Below, in pieces: positions 8,751 through 17,385 of a stretch of DNA of 64,000 nt. The DNA lies in NCBI GenBank assembly GCA_041821185.1, contig JBGUBD010000018.1, forward strand, positions 1 to 64,000. Reading direction: 5' to 3'. Under the pieces are notes generated by a model that saw only the letters and a list, made by a program, of their open reading frames with translations, was not told the DNA's origin and did not search any database. The first letter of the stretch is position 1; each line of letters begins with the position of its first letter. This stretch comes from Phycisphaerales bacterium AB-hyl4. GTDB taxonomy: Bacteria > Planctomycetota > Phycisphaerae > Phycisphaerales > Phycisphaeraceae. A program made the translations under genes and the position numbers.

Positions 8751-10502
8751 TCAGTGCAGACCGATCACCTGCCCCTGATCGTCGATGTCAATGTTTGTGA
8801 ACGCCGGCTTTGACGGCAGGCCGGGCATGGTCATCATCTCGCCGCAGAGCGGGTAAATGAATCCGGCCCCGACACTGGCACGAAGCTCGCGCACCGGCAA
8901 TACGAAATCGGCGGGCACGTTCTTCAGCGCCGGATCGTGACTGATGCTCAGATGTGTCTTGGCCATGCAGATGGGCAGATCACCGAAGCCCAGCACCTCG
9001 AACCGGTCGAGCTGCTGGCGGGCCTTGTCCGAGAAGCTGATATCCGACGCCCCGTAGACGCGACGGGCGATGGTGCGGATCTTGTCGGCGATGGGCATTT
9101 CGAGCGGATACAAAAAGTCGAAGCGGTTGGGCTGCTCGCACGCGTCCATCACTGCCCGACCCAATGTCACCGCGCCGGCGCCGCCTTGGGCGTGATGCGT
9201 CGCTTCGACGGCATCGTGAGCGCCGGCGGCCAGGGCCCGCTCGCGCACCAGTTGCACCTCGGCGTCGGTGTCCTCGGTGAAGCGATTGATCGCTACCACT
9301 GCAGGGATACCCATCCGGCGGACGATACCGATGTGATGCGCCAGATTGGCGCAGCCGGCGTCGACCAGTTGCAGGTTCTCCCGGGTATAGGCGGGGTCGA
9401 GCGATCGCCCGGGTTTGACCGGGGGGCCGCCGCCGTGCATTTTCAGGGCCCGGACCGTCGTGACGACCACGGCCGCGTCGGGCGTGAGTCCCGAATAGCG
9501 GCACTTGATGTGGCAGAACTTTTCAAAGCCCAGGTCCGCAGCAAAGCCGGCCTCGGTGATCACGTAATCGGCCAGCTTCAGGGCGATGCGATCGGCGATG
9601 ATGCTGCTGTTGCCGTGTGCGATGTTGCCGAATGGCCCGGCATGCACCAGCACTGGCGTGTTTTCGAGCGTCTGCATGAGGTTGGGCTTGATCGCGTCCT
9701 TCAGCAGTACGGTCATCGCCCCCGCCACCTTCAGATCCTCAGCGGTCACGGCCTGGCCGGCTCGGTCCTGCGCCACCACGATTCGCCCGAGCCGCTGGCG
9801 CATGTCGGCCAGGTCGGTGGCCAGGGCGAGCACGGCCATGACCTCGCTGGCGACAGTGATGTCGAAGCGGGTGGCGCGGCGCGTCTCGTGGTCGCGGCTG
9901 ATCTCGATGTCGCGCAAGGCGCGGTCGTTGACATCAAGCACGCGATTCCAGGTGATGGTGTCCGGGTCGATGTCCAGGTGGGGCTGGCCGGTGATTTCGG
10001 TGAAACGTTCGCCGTAGTTGTGCTCGTGCATCATGCGGGCGTCGATGGCGGCGGCGAGCAGGTTGTTGGCGGCGGTGACCGCGTGAATGTCGCCTGTCAG
10101 ATGCAGGTTGAAGTCTTCCATGGGCACGGCCTGGCTGTAGCCGCCGCCGGCCGCGCCGCCCTTGATGCCGAACGTGGGACCCATCGACGGCTGGCGGACG
10201 CAGGCGAAGGCGCGTTGGCCGAGGTGGGCACCCAAGGCTTGGCTGAGGCCGATCGTCGCCACCGTCTTGCCTTCGCCGAGCGGAGTTGGCGTAACGGCGG
10301 TGACGACGACATAGCGCCCGTTGGGCCGATCCGCCAACGCGTGCAGGGCGTCGAGGTTGACCTTCGCCTTGTAGCGGCCATAGTCTTCCAACCAGTCCGC
10401 GTGAATGCCCGCTTCCCTGGCGATCTCCCGGATGGGCTTGAGAGAGGCGGCCCGGGCGATATCGAGGTCACTGCTGACCGACTGCATTTCAGTTGGGAGC
10501 AC
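8751..10502 (-). CDS. fhs: Formate--tetrahydrofolate ligase
   Basis: 583 residues. It makes 10-formyl-THF from formate, THF and ATP in the cytosol for purine and one-carbon metabolism. Visible hallmarks are the P-loop TPLGEGKT, PTFGIKGGAAGGGYSQ, NLHLTGDIHAVTAANNLLA, FGNIAHGNSSIIAD, and the C-terminal LCGEMMTMPGLP. Start: the GTG at 10502 has GGAGG six bases upstream (10509-10513); the in-frame ATG at 10487 is 21 bases from it and would give 578 residues. Family members are usually about 555-560 residues. No other folate gene is adjacent. Confidence 0.95.
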   Translation of the reverse strand: MLPTEMQSVSSDLDIARAASLKPIREIAREAGIHADWLEDYGRYKAKVNLDALHALADRPNGRYVVVTAVTPTPLGEGKTVATIGLSQALGAHLGQRAFACVRQPSMGPTFGIKGGAAGGGYSQAVPMEDFNLHLTGDIHAVTAANNLLAAAIDARMMHEHNYGERFTEITGQPHLDIDPDTITWNRVLDVNDRALRDIEISRDHETRRATRFDITVASEVMAVLALATDLADMRQRLGRIVVAQDRAGQAVTAEDLKVAGAMTVLLKDAIKPNLMQTLENTPVLVHAGPFGNIAHGNSSIIADRIALKLADYVITEAGFAADLGFEKFCHIKCRYSGLTPDAAVVVTTVRALKMHGGGPPVKPGRSLDPAYTRENLQLVDAGCANLAHHIGIVRRMGIPAVVAINRFTEDTDAEVQLVRERALAAGAHDAVEATHHAQGGAGAVTLGRAVMDACEQPNRFDFLYPLEMPIADKIRTIARRVYGASDISFSDKARQQLDRFEVLGFGDLPICMAKTHLSISHDPALKNVPADFVLPVRELRASVGAGFIYPLCGEMMTMPGLPSKPAFTNIDIDDQGQVIGLH

Positions 10503-10803
10503 GAGGCACCTCCAGGCAAGATGACGAAGCGTTTCGGGCGGATTCTGTGGCCGCCACGCCTTCAATGTTATAAGACAAATAAGTCTAAATATAAAATGCG
10601 GGGCGAGGAGGGCGACGTGCAACGGATGTGACGACTCTGCCCTCCCTGTGCACAACCCATCGCATTCTTTTCACGCGTTCGCTATCAGGCGTGACATCAA
10701 ATCTCGCTTCAGCGTATGGTTCCACATCAGCCTGCCAGCCCGCCACTTGCCTGCGTTAGAATTTATGAAAATCCATGAGGAAGCTGCAGCAGCGGAGAGG
10801 TCA

Positions 10804-10841
10804 GAAAAAACAAGCCCTCGCAAGTTGCTACTCGCGAGGGC
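10804..10841 (-). terminator. Rho-independent terminator for minus-strand genes
   Basis: Perfect 8-bp stem (10814-10821 with 10834-10841), followed in the minus direction by a T-rich tail (TTGTTTTTT). It would end transcripts coming from the small minus-strand genes at 10.9-11.9 kb. Confidence 0.75.
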
Positions 10842-10873
10842 ATGATGAGCGGCGGTGAACGGTTTCGGCCCCT

Positions 10874-11106
10874 CTACATCACGTTAGTAACTTGACGCTC
10901 TAACCCCCTCCTCCCCCGACCGTTCCCGCACGCGCACGTGAACTCAAATTCCCTGTCAATTGTTCCCTCCAACATCGCGTGAATCTGTCGCAGACGCTCG
11001 CGCGTCTTCTCGACCAACGTCCACACCTGTTCAGCGGTAGATATTCCTCAATCTTGTCATCCTGAAGCGGCACAGCAAGGTCCACCGTTGACAATGAATC
11101 AACCAC
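10874..11106 (-). pseudogene. Possible small helical protein, frame-disrupted
   Basis: From the ATG at 11106 one frame reads MVDSLSTVDLAVPLQ and DDKIEEYL, then becomes unconvincing. A second frame picks up directly with TAEQVWTLVEKTRERLRQI, AMLEGTIDREF and a cysteine pair (CACG), to a stop at 10874. The join near 11040 suggests a one-base frameshift. It overlaps the preceding gene end by 8 bases. Not recognised; it could also be non-coding. Confidence 0.3.
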
Positions 11107-11398
11107 ACGTCAGGCCCACCTCGTGCGCCTCGACCTGGACCGCCTGGGTCTGCCCGGAAATGCGTCGGCTGACCAGACCCGTCGAGCCGGCATTGATGCA
11201 CGTCTGGCCGATGAATCGATAGTACCGCATCCGGTGTCGGCCGGGCGGAAGCACGAGCGTTGCTTGCCATCGGCGGCCATGGACGCAATCCATGGGGATC
11301 CACCGGTAGGCGCCACCGTCGCAGTCGCTGGCAAGGACGATCCGATCCGCCATCGCGTCATCAACAAGGAAGGTCCAGGTTTCGCCCTCGTGTGTCAT
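11099..11398 (-). CDS. Small E-set / glycogen-binding-like (CBM48-type) domain protein
   Basis: 99 residues from the ATG at 11398. The pattern GETWTFLVDDAMADRIVLA, IPMDCVHGRRWQATLVLPPG and RHRMRYYRFIGQTCINAG matches the isoamylase N-terminal / AMPK-type early-set fold as a stand-alone domain. Such domains bind glucans or act as regulatory partners. It lies downstream of another small minus-strand gene and upstream of a terminator. Function beyond the fold is unknown. Confidence 0.6.
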   Translation of the reverse strand: MTHEGETWTFLVDDAMADRIVLASDCDGGAYRWIPMDCVHGRRWQATLVLPPGRHRMRYYRFIGQTCINAGSTGLVSRRISGQTQAVQVEAHEVGLTCG

Positions 11399-11494
11399 CG
11401 ATCGCCTTGCTTTCTGCAATTTGTGCGCATTTACAGCGCTCGGTTTCAAACGTGAGCGCTACTTACGGCTTACGCATTCACCCGAGGGTAGCTC

Positions 11495-11881
11495 TCAACC
11501 GCACATGAGCATGCTGGTACCCCGCGTCGACCGCCGCTCGGTTTCGCCTGCCTCGTGCCGCAGCCGTTCAAGAGTCAGTGTCAGAACCATCACGAGTTGC
11601 TCAATCATCCCCTCATGGTCAGGGGGCAGCACCAGGTCCCCCGCATCCTCGATGAACAGCCAGTCGACCACGCGCAGGCGGACCGTCAGTTTCAACTGCT
11701 CCGTCGAATGGTCGGGTACGGAATCCAGCAGATGCACCAGTTCGGGAAGCAACCAGCGAAACGTACAACGATCCAGCCCGGCTGCCATGGCCGATTGGTC
11801 GAGCTCGCTCGCCAGTTCCGTCCAGATCTGGTCGAACAATGCCTCGGCTGTCGTCTCCCGTGTGGTATGTCGGACCATCAC
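11495..11881 (-). CDS. Hypothetical helical protein
   Basis: 128 residues, acidic and mostly helical (ALFDQIWTELASELDQSAM, FRWLLPELVHLLDSVPDH, IEQLVMVLTLTLERLRHE), with no signal or membrane segment. It starts with two adjacent ATGs at 11881 and lies 96 bases upstream of the E-set protein in the same direction, perhaps in one transcript. No family recognised. Confidence 0.5.
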   Translation of the reverse strand: MMVRHTTRETTAEALFDQIWTELASELDQSAMAAGLDRCTFRWLLPELVHLLDSVPDHSTEQLKLTVRLRVVDWLFIEDAGDLVLPPDHEGMIEQLVMVLTLTLERLRHEAGETERRSTRGTSMLMCG

Positions 11882-12217
11882 ACGCCTCCAGCCGGTTGCT
11901 CACCCCACTTGTTCCGCCAACGACCTGCCGACGCTAACGATCCCCCTTCTGCGAGGCAGGTTCCGCCGCTTCCCTAATGGCTTTGAACCTTCAATATAGC
12001 ATGCCTATTTTGCCGAACAAGAATAAACGGATAATTTGATCTTTTTTCGAGGTTTGCCTCGACGCGCCCCAAACCTGACGGGAAATGCAACACCTGCCGA
12101 AGCCTGATTGCAACATAGGCGGTGCCGACATGACAATCGACGGCGGTCCTGCAGTTGGATAATCTTGCTGTAGGGCGAAGCCATTTGTTTGAGACGGATC
12201 GCACGCCGAGCGCAATA
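11882..12217. other. Divergent intergenic region
   Basis: 336 bases between divergent genes, with an AT-rich stretch at 11995-12060 that probably holds promoters for one or both. A small hairpin (CGAGG-TTTG-CCTCG, around 12048-12061) is preceded by six T on the plus strand. No gene seen. Confidence 0.4.
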
Positions 12218-13543
12218 ATGAATCCACGACGTTTCTGGCTGCAACTGGTGACATGGGTGGGGGTCTACATCGCGCTGATCCTCGCGCCATTGGTGGTGGC
12301 CGGGCTGGGCACGCTGCCGCCGGCGCGCGGGTTCTGGATCGAGTTTGGCGTGGGGCTGGGCTTCGTCGGCCTGGCCATGCTGGGACTTCAGTTCGTGCTC
12401 ACGGCCCGCTTCCGCCAGATCGCCGAGCCGTTCGGCACCGATGCGCTGCTTCAGTTTCATCGCCAGGCAGGCATCGTGTCCTACTGGTTCATTCTCGGCC
12501 ACGTCATCGTGCTGCTGCTGGCCGACTTCGACAACCTCACTTTCTTCGACCCGCGCGTCAACGCCCCGCGGTCGGTCGCGCTGGTCACCGTCCTGATCCT
12601 CATGACCCTGCTGGTCGTGCTGACGCTCAAACGTGAGCGGGCTGGGTTGGTGTATGAATGGTGGCGGCTGACGCATGGCATCTTTGCCCTGTTGGTGGTG
12701 TTCATCGGCATGGCCCACATTCTGATGGTCGGCTATTACGTGGCCCCGCTGTGGAAGCAGGCGATCTGGGTGGTGCTGACGCTCGCGGCCATGGGCCTGC
12801 TCGTGTACGTACGTCTGGTCAAACCGCTGCAGGCACTAAAGCATCCCTACACGCTGGTGGACATCCGCCGGGAGGCGGAGCGGACCTGGACGCTCGACGT
12901 GAAACCGGCGGGACACGAGGGGCTTCGGTTCAAGGCGGGGCAGTTCGCGTGGATCACCTTTGGCGGCTCGCCGTTCTCGCTTGAGCAACACCCGTTTTCT
13001 TTCTCCTCCAGTGCCGCACGCAACGAAAGGTTGCAGTTTACGGTCAAGGAACTCGGTGATTTCACCTCTGAGATCCAACGGCTCGCGCCGGGCCAACGGC
13101 TGTATCTCGAAGGACCTTACGGCGCCTTCACGCTTGGTGAGGCTGGGAGCGATGGCGCTCTGTTCGTCGCCGGCGGCATCGGCATCACGCCGATCATGAG
13201 CATACTGCGCACGCTTCGCGATCAGCAGGACAGCCGATCGCATACCCTGATCTACGGTGCCAGGCGGCTGGAAGAGCTGGCGTTCCACGATGAAATCGAG
13301 CAGATGAAGGCGGCGTTGAATCTGCAGGTGATCTACGTGCTCGATGAGCCCTCCGAAGGTTGGGTTGGCGAGCAGGGTTACGTGACACGCGAACTGTTGG
13401 AGCGAGTGTGTCCGACGTCTTTGGCGGACGTGGAATATTTCGTATGTGGGCCCGAGCCCATGATGGACCTGGTTGAAACTACGTTCCGTCAATGGGGCGT
13501 GCCGCTTCGCACGCTTCACGCGGAGCGTTTCAACATAGCGTGA
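12218..13543 (+). CDS. Ferric-reductase-like transmembrane flavoprotein (ferredoxin reductase family)
   Basis: 441 residues. About six membrane helices in residues 1-210 include haem-ligand-type histidines (LLQFHRQAGIVSYWFILGH, WWRLTHGIFALLVVFIGMAH). A soluble FAD/NAD(P)H reductase follows: AGQFAWITFG, EQHPFSFSSS (FAD), GPYGAF, AGGIGITPIMSILR (NAD) and the C-terminal VEYFVCGPEPMM. It moves electrons from NAD(P)H to a membrane haem and on to a metal or oxygen acceptor. The ATG at 12218 is chosen because it precedes the first helix directly. Confidence 0.88.
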   Translation: MNPRRFWLQLVTWVGVYIALILAPLVVAGLGTLPPARGFWIEFGVGLGFVGLAMLGLQFVLTARFRQIAEPFGTDALLQFHRQAGIVSYWFILGHVIVLLLADFDNLTFFDPRVNAPRSVALVTVLILMTLLVVLTLKRERAGLVYEWWRLTHGIFALLVVFIGMAHILMVGYYVAPLWKQAIWVVLTLAAMGLLVYVRLVKPLQALKHPYTLVDIRREAERTWTLDVKPAGHEGLRFKAGQFAWITFGGSPFSLEQHPFSFSSSAARNERLQFTVKELGDFTSEIQRLAPGQRLYLEGPYGAFTLGEAGSDGALFVAGGIGITPIMSILRTLRDQQDSRSHTLIYGARRLEELAFHDEIEQMKAALNLQVIYVLDEPSEGWVGEQGYVTRELLERVCPTSLADVEYFVCGPEPMMDLVETTFRQWGVPLRTLHAERFNIA

Positions 13544-13568
13544 ATTGCAGAACCGCGAGGAGCCGACC

Positions 13569-13661
13569 ATGTGGCATGTTTACGTTCGCCGTCTCGTGAT
13601 CGGCATCGCGGCCGTCGCGCTGCTCGGGGTTACCCTTTTTGCCGGCCTACGATCCTGGTGA
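13569..13661 (+). CDS. Small single-pass membrane protein (30 residues)
   Basis: Starts 26 bases after the ferric-reductase stop, with GAGGAG about 8 bases upstream. The sequence is a short basic head (MWHVYVRRL) and one hydrophobic helix (VIGIAAVALLGVTLFAGL), ending RSW. The tight spacing, good ribosome site and clean membrane helix suggest a real small protein, perhaps a subunit of the reductase (inference). Confidence 0.5.
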   Translation: MWHVYVRRLVIGIAAVALLGVTLFAGLRSW

Positions 13662-13709
13662 GGTTGGTTATCGAATCGCAGGCCGAGAGGCGTCGCAAGG
13701 AGATGGACG

Positions 13710-13967
13710 ATGACGATCATGCGCGTCGCCGGGGCTCAGGTTCACAACAAGGTTGGCGATATTGAGGGCAATCTGCGGCAGATGGCTGAGGCGATGCAGT
13801 GGGCCGAGCAGCATGAGGCTGATGTGCTGGTCGTGCCCGAGCTGGCGCTGACGGGTTACCCTTTGGCGGACCTGGTGCTTCACGAAGCGTTCATTGACGA
13901 TGCGGACGCGGCGCTGGCATCGAGTCCTTTTTCACCGGCGCACCAGCCACCCATGGCGTACCCGTAG
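13710..13967 (+). pseudogene. Truncated NAD(+) synthetase, glutaminase-domain start
   Basis: The first about 72 residues are the nitrilase-fold glutaminase N-terminus of glutamine-dependent NAD synthetase: RVAGAQVHNKVGDIEGNL, VLVVPELALTGYPLADLVL (with the catalytic glutamate). After DADAALA the frame enters the antisense of an IS21-type remnant and stops. The remaining about 480 residues, including the synthetase domain, are not downstream. Another copy must exist elsewhere or the cell uses another route. Confidence 0.8.
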
Positions 13968-14345
13968 CTGCCCGTGAAGCCTTCATACACCAGCATCTGG
14001 TACAGCTCCTTCACCGGCTCCCACCGGCCATCGACATGACGCAGCACCTGCTGCTCCATCCACTGCCGGATCGTCACCGCGAACGGACGCACACCGACGC
14101 CTGCCGGCTGCGCCCCTCGATCGCCTCGGCTCGCACCTGCTTGAGCCGACAACGCAGCGTGCTCTCCGCCACGCCCAGCTGACGGGCGATCGTCCGGACC
14201 TTCTGCCCTTTGTCCTGCAGCAGCATCGCGCACCTCGCCTCGTCGCCGGTCAGCTTCGCCATCAGTCGCTCCTGCCGCCCGTCGACGTGACGGGGCTGGC
14301 AGGATCGTCCGGTATACGCTCATGCGATGCGCGAAACTGGGTGTC
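13925..14345 (-). mobile_element. IS21-family remnant (istA 5' part, frameshifted)
   Basis: On the minus strand an ATG at 14262 opens a transposase-type helix-turn-helix (MLLQDKGQKVRTIARQLG, VAESTLRCRLKQV). It shifts frame near 14090-14110 into IRQWMEQQVLRHVDG, WEPVKELYQMLVYEG and FTGSYGYAMG, as in IstA N-termini. The DDE core, IstB and terminal repeats are missing. It abuts the broken NAD synthetase gene at about 13925. Confidence 0.65.
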
Positions 14346-14402
14346 ACTCAACAGAAGTGATAACGCGTCTTCCTACAGTCGTGGGCGAGGAGGAAGCATC
14401 TG

Positions 14403-14630
14403 ATGGCCTGCGGGTGCGATCAGGTGAAGCACGTGGTGCAGGGCGCGGCGAAGCTCGTGCAGAGTGCCGCCGGCTTGGGCTTGGCTGACGAGGCGACGAT
14501 TGAACAGTACCGCGTGATCCGCCAGGCGTGCCAGCACGCGGTGCCGTGCCAGGCGATCCGCCAGCTCTACGATATCGAGAAGCAGGCGAAGGAACGGGAC
14601 GCCGAGGACGCCTTGGCACATGCGAATTAA
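14403..14630 (+). CDS. Hypothetical small protein
   Basis: 75 residues (MACGCDQVKHVVQGAAKL, VIRQACQHAVPCQAIRQLY, ending KERDAEDALAHAN), helical and soluble with four cysteines. It lies between the IS21 remnant and a convergent gene, and resembles the small proteins found in mobile-element cargo. No family recognised; may be spurious. Confidence 0.35.
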   Translation: MACGCDQVKHVVQGAAKLVQSAAGLGLADEATIEQYRVIRQACQHAVPCQAIRQLYDIEKQAKERDAEDALAHAN

Positions 14631-14667
14631 GACGAGGGCTATTTCTGGGACGGATCACATCAAACCC

Positions 14668-15612
14668 TCATGTACGACGCGTCAACTTTGTGATGCGTCC
14701 GTCTTCGATCCATTCGACAATGTAGATGTTGCCCTCGGCATCGAAGCAGCCGCCGTGCGGGCTGTTGAACTTGCCCGGCACACGCATGTCGTGGGGCACG
14801 TTCGGCCAGCCGTGCTTGCCGACGATAGTACGCTGGTCGCCGATGTGGTCCGTCAGCGGTTCGTCGCGTTCGTTGTAGAGGTTGATGAATGCATGCAGAT
14901 CAGGAATGAGCAGCGTGCCGTCGGCGTGCTGATCGAAGCAGCACGGATGTTGCTGATCGAAAGCTTTAATGAACGTGCCGTCGAGTGCGAACACCTGGAC
15001 GCGGGCGTTGCCGCGGTCAGTCACGTAGAGCACAGGGGCGTCCGTGCCAGTGGCGGCGGGGCGTGTGCCGATCCACACGGCGTGGGGGCACTTGAACCGG
15101 CCCGCGCCGGTACTGCCGTCCAGCGTGTCGAGGTATTGGCCGGCCTTGTCGTAGCGGTGCACGAGGCCGGCGCCGTAGCCGTCGGCGACATAGACATCGC
15201 CATTAATTGGCGACTCGCTCGCCCAGGTCGGTGCATACTGGCTGCCGTCGGCGTAGGCCTTGTGATCGGGCCTGGCGATGCTCTGCACGGTTTCGCCGGT
15301 AAGGGTGGTCTTGACGACTTCGCCGGACTTCTGATCGGTGAGCCAGAAGAATTCCTCGCCGTCCGTTTGGACGAGTGTCAAACCATGAGCGCCGAGAAAG
15401 CGGTCGCTGGGCAATTCATTCCAGGTGCGGACGAAGCGGCCGTCAGCGTCGAAGGTCAGTACGCCATGCCGAGACTGGTTGAACACGTGCACGAAGCCCT
15501 GGCGATCGACGGCAACGCCGTGGGTGTAGCCGGTCTGGATGCCGTCGGGCAGCTTGGCCCATTGGCTGTCCCATGCGTAGGTGTCGGCGGCGAAGCTGAG
15601 TGTGGTGATCAT
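14668..15612 (-). CDS. NHL-repeat beta-propeller protein
   Basis: 314 residues with about six NHL blades: GYTHGVAVDRQGFVHVFNQ, LGAHGLTLVQTDGEEFFWLT, VYVADGYGAGLVHRYDKAG, VLYVTDRGNARVQVFALDG, GGCFDAEGNIYIVEW. No clear signal peptide, so cytoplasmic or by an unusual route. Such proteins in planctomycetes are found beside sugar-acid enzymes and may be lactonase-like or binding scaffolds. It lies downstream of the HpaI aldolase and phytanoyl dioxygenase genes in the same direction, probably in one operon. Confidence 0.8.
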   Translation of the reverse strand: MITTLSFAADTYAWDSQWAKLPDGIQTGYTHGVAVDRQGFVHVFNQSRHGVLTFDADGRFVRTWNELPSDRFLGAHGLTLVQTDGEEFFWLTDQKSGEVVKTTLTGETVQSIARPDHKAYADGSQYAPTWASESPINGDVYVADGYGAGLVHRYDKAGQYLDTLDGSTGAGRFKCPHAVWIGTRPAATGTDAPVLYVTDRGNARVQVFALDGTFIKAFDQQHPCCFDQHADGTLLIPDLHAFINLYNERDEPLTDHIGDQRTIVGKHGWPNVPHDMRVPGKFNSPHGGCFDAEGNIYIVEWIEDGRITKLTRRT

Positions 15613-15656
15613 GAACGGATCCTTTATCGAAATGAATTGTCACCAGTTCGTTTGGT

Positions 15657-16511
15657 TCAAGCATAGCTGGTCACCGCAGTGGAGGGGCGATCTCGAGCCG
15701 AACGATCAACAACAGGCTCGCATAATCGACTTTCAAAGCGAAAGGATAAGCCAGCATAGGTGCTTTGCAATTGACGCAGTCCCTGGGCAAGCATGTCCAT
15801 GTCGTTGGCGGGCACGATCATTGAGGCTCCCATCTCCAGGAGCATTTGGCTGTGCTCGGGGCTGAAGCTCACCGTGCCCCACCGTTGGCCGGTGGCGGCA
15901 GCGGCTTCGGCGACGCGGGCGACTGCCCTATCCACTTTCGCGTGGCGCACCTGGCCAGGTACGCCGGTGAGGACGGAGTAGTCGCCGGGGCCGAAGAAAA
16001 GCAGATTCACGCCGGTCACGGTAGCGATCGCTTCAGCGCGATCGACTGCGGCCGGGCTTTCCAGTTGGATGGCGATGAACGTATTGGCGTTGGCTTCTTG
16101 CACGTAGCGATCCACCGGCATGGAGCCGTAGGGCATGTCTGGTCCACCACCGCCCAGGCCGCGTTCGCCCAAAGGCGCGAATTTGCTCCATCTCACCACG
16201 TGCTCGGCCTCGGCTTCATCGTCACAGCGCGGATACATGATGCCGTTCGCGCCCGCTTCGAGCAGCCGACCGAGTCGCATGAATTCCCCCTTGGCCGGCC
16301 GGGCCATGATGTCGCTGACGCCCAACCGGGCCGCCCGCATCAGGCTCTCGGCCGTCTGCACGCTGTGAGCATGATGCTCCAGATCCATCCAGATCAGATC
16401 AAAGCCCATCAGCGACACCAACTCGTAGACGCTGGCATCGGTCGAGTGCACCGCCACGCCCAGGCATGGCTCATCTTGCGCCCACTTGTCAAGAACCCTG
16501 CTGCGTCGCAT
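15657..16511 (-). CDS. HpcH/HpaI aldolase family protein
   Basis: 284 residues of the class II pyruvate aldolase TIM-barrel fold: MGFDLIWMDLEHHAHSVQT, DIMARPAKGEFMRLGRLLEAG (Arg), NGIMYPRCDDEAEAE, FIAIQLESPAAVDRAEAIA (metal-binding Glu) and LLFFGPGDYSVLTGVPG (Asp). These enzymes cleave 2-keto-3-deoxy acids to pyruvate and an aldehyde. GGAG eight bases before the ATG at 16511 supports that start; an ATG at 16517 is also possible. It lies between the NHL gene and the dioxygenase gene. Confidence 0.88.
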   Translation of the reverse strand: MRRSRVLDKWAQDEPCLGVAVHSTDASVYELVSLMGFDLIWMDLEHHAHSVQTAESLMRAARLGVSDIMARPAKGEFMRLGRLLEAGANGIMYPRCDDEAEAEHVVRWSKFAPLGERGLGGGGPDMPYGSMPVDRYVQEANANTFIAIQLESPAAVDRAEAIATVTGVNLLFFGPGDYSVLTGVPGQVRHAKVDRAVARVAEAAAATGQRWGTVSFSPEHSQMLLEMGASMIVPANDMDMLAQGLRQLQSTYAGLSFRFESRLCEPVVDRSARDRPSTAVTSYA

Positions 16512-16552
16512 CGTCATTGCTCCGGTAAACATGCCCAGCGTTCATGGCGCGA

Positions 16553-17275
16553 TCAGGTCGCGGCGCCACCCATGGCATACTGCTGCTTGAGCTCGGGATC
16601 TTCCAGCGCATGCTCAGCCCGAAAGACCATCAGCAACCCGCAACGCGGCTGATCCGTCGTGTTGGGGGCACTGTAGTGAATGCTCTGGCAGTGATGAATC
16701 AGCGCATCACCCGGATCCAGCGTGCCCACGAACGGGTCACTGTCGTCATAAGGGGCGTCCAAGCCCATCGAGTTGCCCGCCACCCCCGAGGGCTTGTGCG
16801 GCAGCATGCCGAGCTTGTGCGAACCCCGCACGTATGACACTGGCCCGTTAGCCAGCGTTACCGCGTCCACCGCCAGCCACACCGTCAGCACATCCGGCGG
16901 CGTACGGCAGAAGTAGGCGTTGTCCTGGTGCGCCGGCACGCCTGAGCCGGTCTTCGCAGGTTTGTTGAACGTCTCGACCGCCATCAGCACGGGGTCGCCT
17001 TGAACCAACTCCAGGACAAGCCCCAGCAGTTGCTCATCGCCGGCGAGGTCATTGAAAAACGCATCGTGCTTCTCCATCCGCCAGAGGTTGCGCACGCTCA
17101 CGCCGTCTTTCTCGAAGGTGACGTCCGACGCGGGCAGTGACGGGGCGATCTGTGTGCTGTAGCGATCCAGCGCCTGGCGGATCTTCGCCATCCGCGAGGC
17201 GTCAAACAGCTTCCGTACGCGGATGACGCCTTCCGCCTGATACGTGTCGACGAGTTTCTGGCGATCCTGTGGCAT
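16553..17275 (-). CDS. Phytanoyl-CoA dioxygenase (PhyH) family protein
   Basis: 240 residues, Fe(II)/2-oxoglutarate-dependent oxygenase fold. Visible iron ligands are HQD in VPAHQDNAYFC and the distal His in ALIHHCQSIHYSAPN; the 2-oxoglutarate arginine is in RCGLLMVFR. The substrate in this subgroup is usually a small metabolite and cannot be read. The start at 17275 (MPQDRQKL) has AAGGA upstream; the frame extends 16 codons further. It is divergent from an AraC regulator 110 bases away, which likely controls it and the aldolase/NHL genes. Confidence 0.85.
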   Translation of the reverse strand: MPQDRQKLVDTYQAEGVIRVRKLFDASRMAKIRQALDRYSTQIAPSLPASDVTFEKDGVSVRNLWRMEKHDAFFNDLAGDEQLLGLVLELVQGDPVLMAVETFNKPAKTGSGVPAHQDNAYFCRTPPDVLTVWLAVDAVTLANGPVSYVRGSHKLGMLPHKPSGVAGNSMGLDAPYDDSDPFVGTLDPGDALIHHCQSIHYSAPNTTDQPRCGLLMVFRAEHALEDPELKQQYAMGGAAT

Positions 17276-17385
17276 AATGCATCCTTGTCTAAGAGTACTG
17301 GAGTTTCTAAACAAGTCGGCCATTATTGCTTAAATTGATGCCTTGCCTATTGTCATTTCCTGTGGTTTATTGTCATATGGTGGGT

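Noticed and set aside
10567..10595. Promoter-like AT-rich segment and AGAC/GTCT inverted repeat upstream of the formate-THF ligase
   Set aside because: The -10-like TATAAC has no matching -35 at 16-18 bases and the repeat is only 4 bp; too weak to call.
8937..10631. Long plus-strand open frame over the formate-THF ligase gene
   Set aside because: It is exactly antisense to a strongly conserved enzyme and its translation has no recognisable domain; GC-rich codon bias creates such shadows.
14344..14658. Minus-strand Pro/Ser/Arg-rich frame
   Set aside because: Composition typical of a GC-rich antisense reading; overlaps the better plus-strand candidate and has no motif.
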